From JAVVTR01 sp036653535 (GTDB lineage: Bacteria > Bacteroidota > Bacteroidia > Bacteroidales > P3), in NCBI GenBank assembly GCA_036653535.1, contig JAVVTR010000004.1:62001-126000 (forward strand): a stretch of 64,000 nt of DNA, read 5' to 3'. A program made the position numbers and the translations under genes. The notes beneath the pieces are model-generated. The model saw only the letters and a program-made list of their open reading frames with translations, searched no databases and was not told the DNA's origin. This document shows, piece by piece, positions 63,936 through 64,000 of this stretch; positions within the stretch are counted from its first letter, which is position 1; the number at the start of each line of letters is the position of its first letter.

Positions 63936-64000
63936 TCACTCCTTCAAATACGCTTCCGCATTTTCCATCAATTTCCAATAGGTATCTTCTCCCATACAAG
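63936..64000 (-). CDS. C-terminal end of an unidentified gene
   Basis: On the minus strand a frame enters at the right edge and ends at a TGA at 63936, reading CMGEDTYWKLMENAEAYLKE. It has coding-like composition, and is too short to identify. The start lies beyond the window. Confidence 0.4.
   Translation of the reverse strand, partial: CMGEDTYWKLMENAEAYLKE

Noticed and set aside
1..64000. CRISPR arrays, transposases, integrases, rRNA operons, or a defence island
   Set aside because: No spaced repeats of the right length, no such protein motifs and no rRNA sequence were found on either strand.

Overview
The window looks like an AT-rich chromosomal segment from a Bacteroidota bacterium, most likely of the order Bacteroidales. 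Four things point there. There is a single long str-S10-spc-alpha ribosomal cluster without tuf or adk. There is a MurF-Alr fusion protein and a GldH-type lipoprotein next to a RicT/PSP1 protein. Promoters match the phylum-specific TTTG / 19-20 nt / TAnnTTTG pattern. Shine-Dalgarno sequences are almost absent. The species cannot be named from the sequence alone.

Layout. Positions 1-3000 (minus strand) carry an ADP-forming acyl-CoA synthetase, cut by the left edge, and a butyrate kinase; both make ATP from acyl-CoA or acyl phosphate. A tRNA-Pro(GGG) follows with its own promoter and terminator. Positions 3536-9631 (minus) form an envelope and quality-control operon: rfbD, rsfS, ftsH, a LUD-domain gene, cdsA and psd. 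Positions 9744-12016 hold the UDP-glucose to UDP-glucuronate to UDP-xylose pair, and nhaA follows. Positions 14126-32185 (plus) are the ribosomal superoperon from rpsL to rplQ, with fusA, secY, map, infA and rpoA, and including a 38-residue rpmJ. Then come eno, a patatin-BamA outer-membrane phospholipase, and a holB-ricT-gldH-PBP1A operon.

Positions 41619-51019 (minus) hold a YjbR-like gene, murF-alr, a PdxA-like protein that lacks the expected metal ligands, an M17 aminopeptidase, a small cysteine-containing membrane protein, recA, a DUF2461 gene, an O-methyltransferase and lipoate ligase. The next stretch to 59202 contains sdaA, tadA, cdd, a GtrA gene, dprA, elbB, trxB and a tightly linked LysE exporter / GH3 ligase pair. 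A tRNA-Arg(ACG) and katA follow.

The last 3 kb differ from the rest. They contain a decayed lipocalin gene, a truncated HlyC/CorC (DUF21) fragment, and a polytopic membrane protein interrupted by two in-frame TAA codons and a frameshift. This is a local gene graveyard on an otherwise compact housekeeping chromosome.

I saw no CRISPR array, rRNA, transposase, integrase or obvious defence system. The best leads are the PdxA-like protein that has lost its metal-binding histidines, the GH3-LysE pair as a possible conjugate-and-export module, and the pseudogene cluster at the right end.
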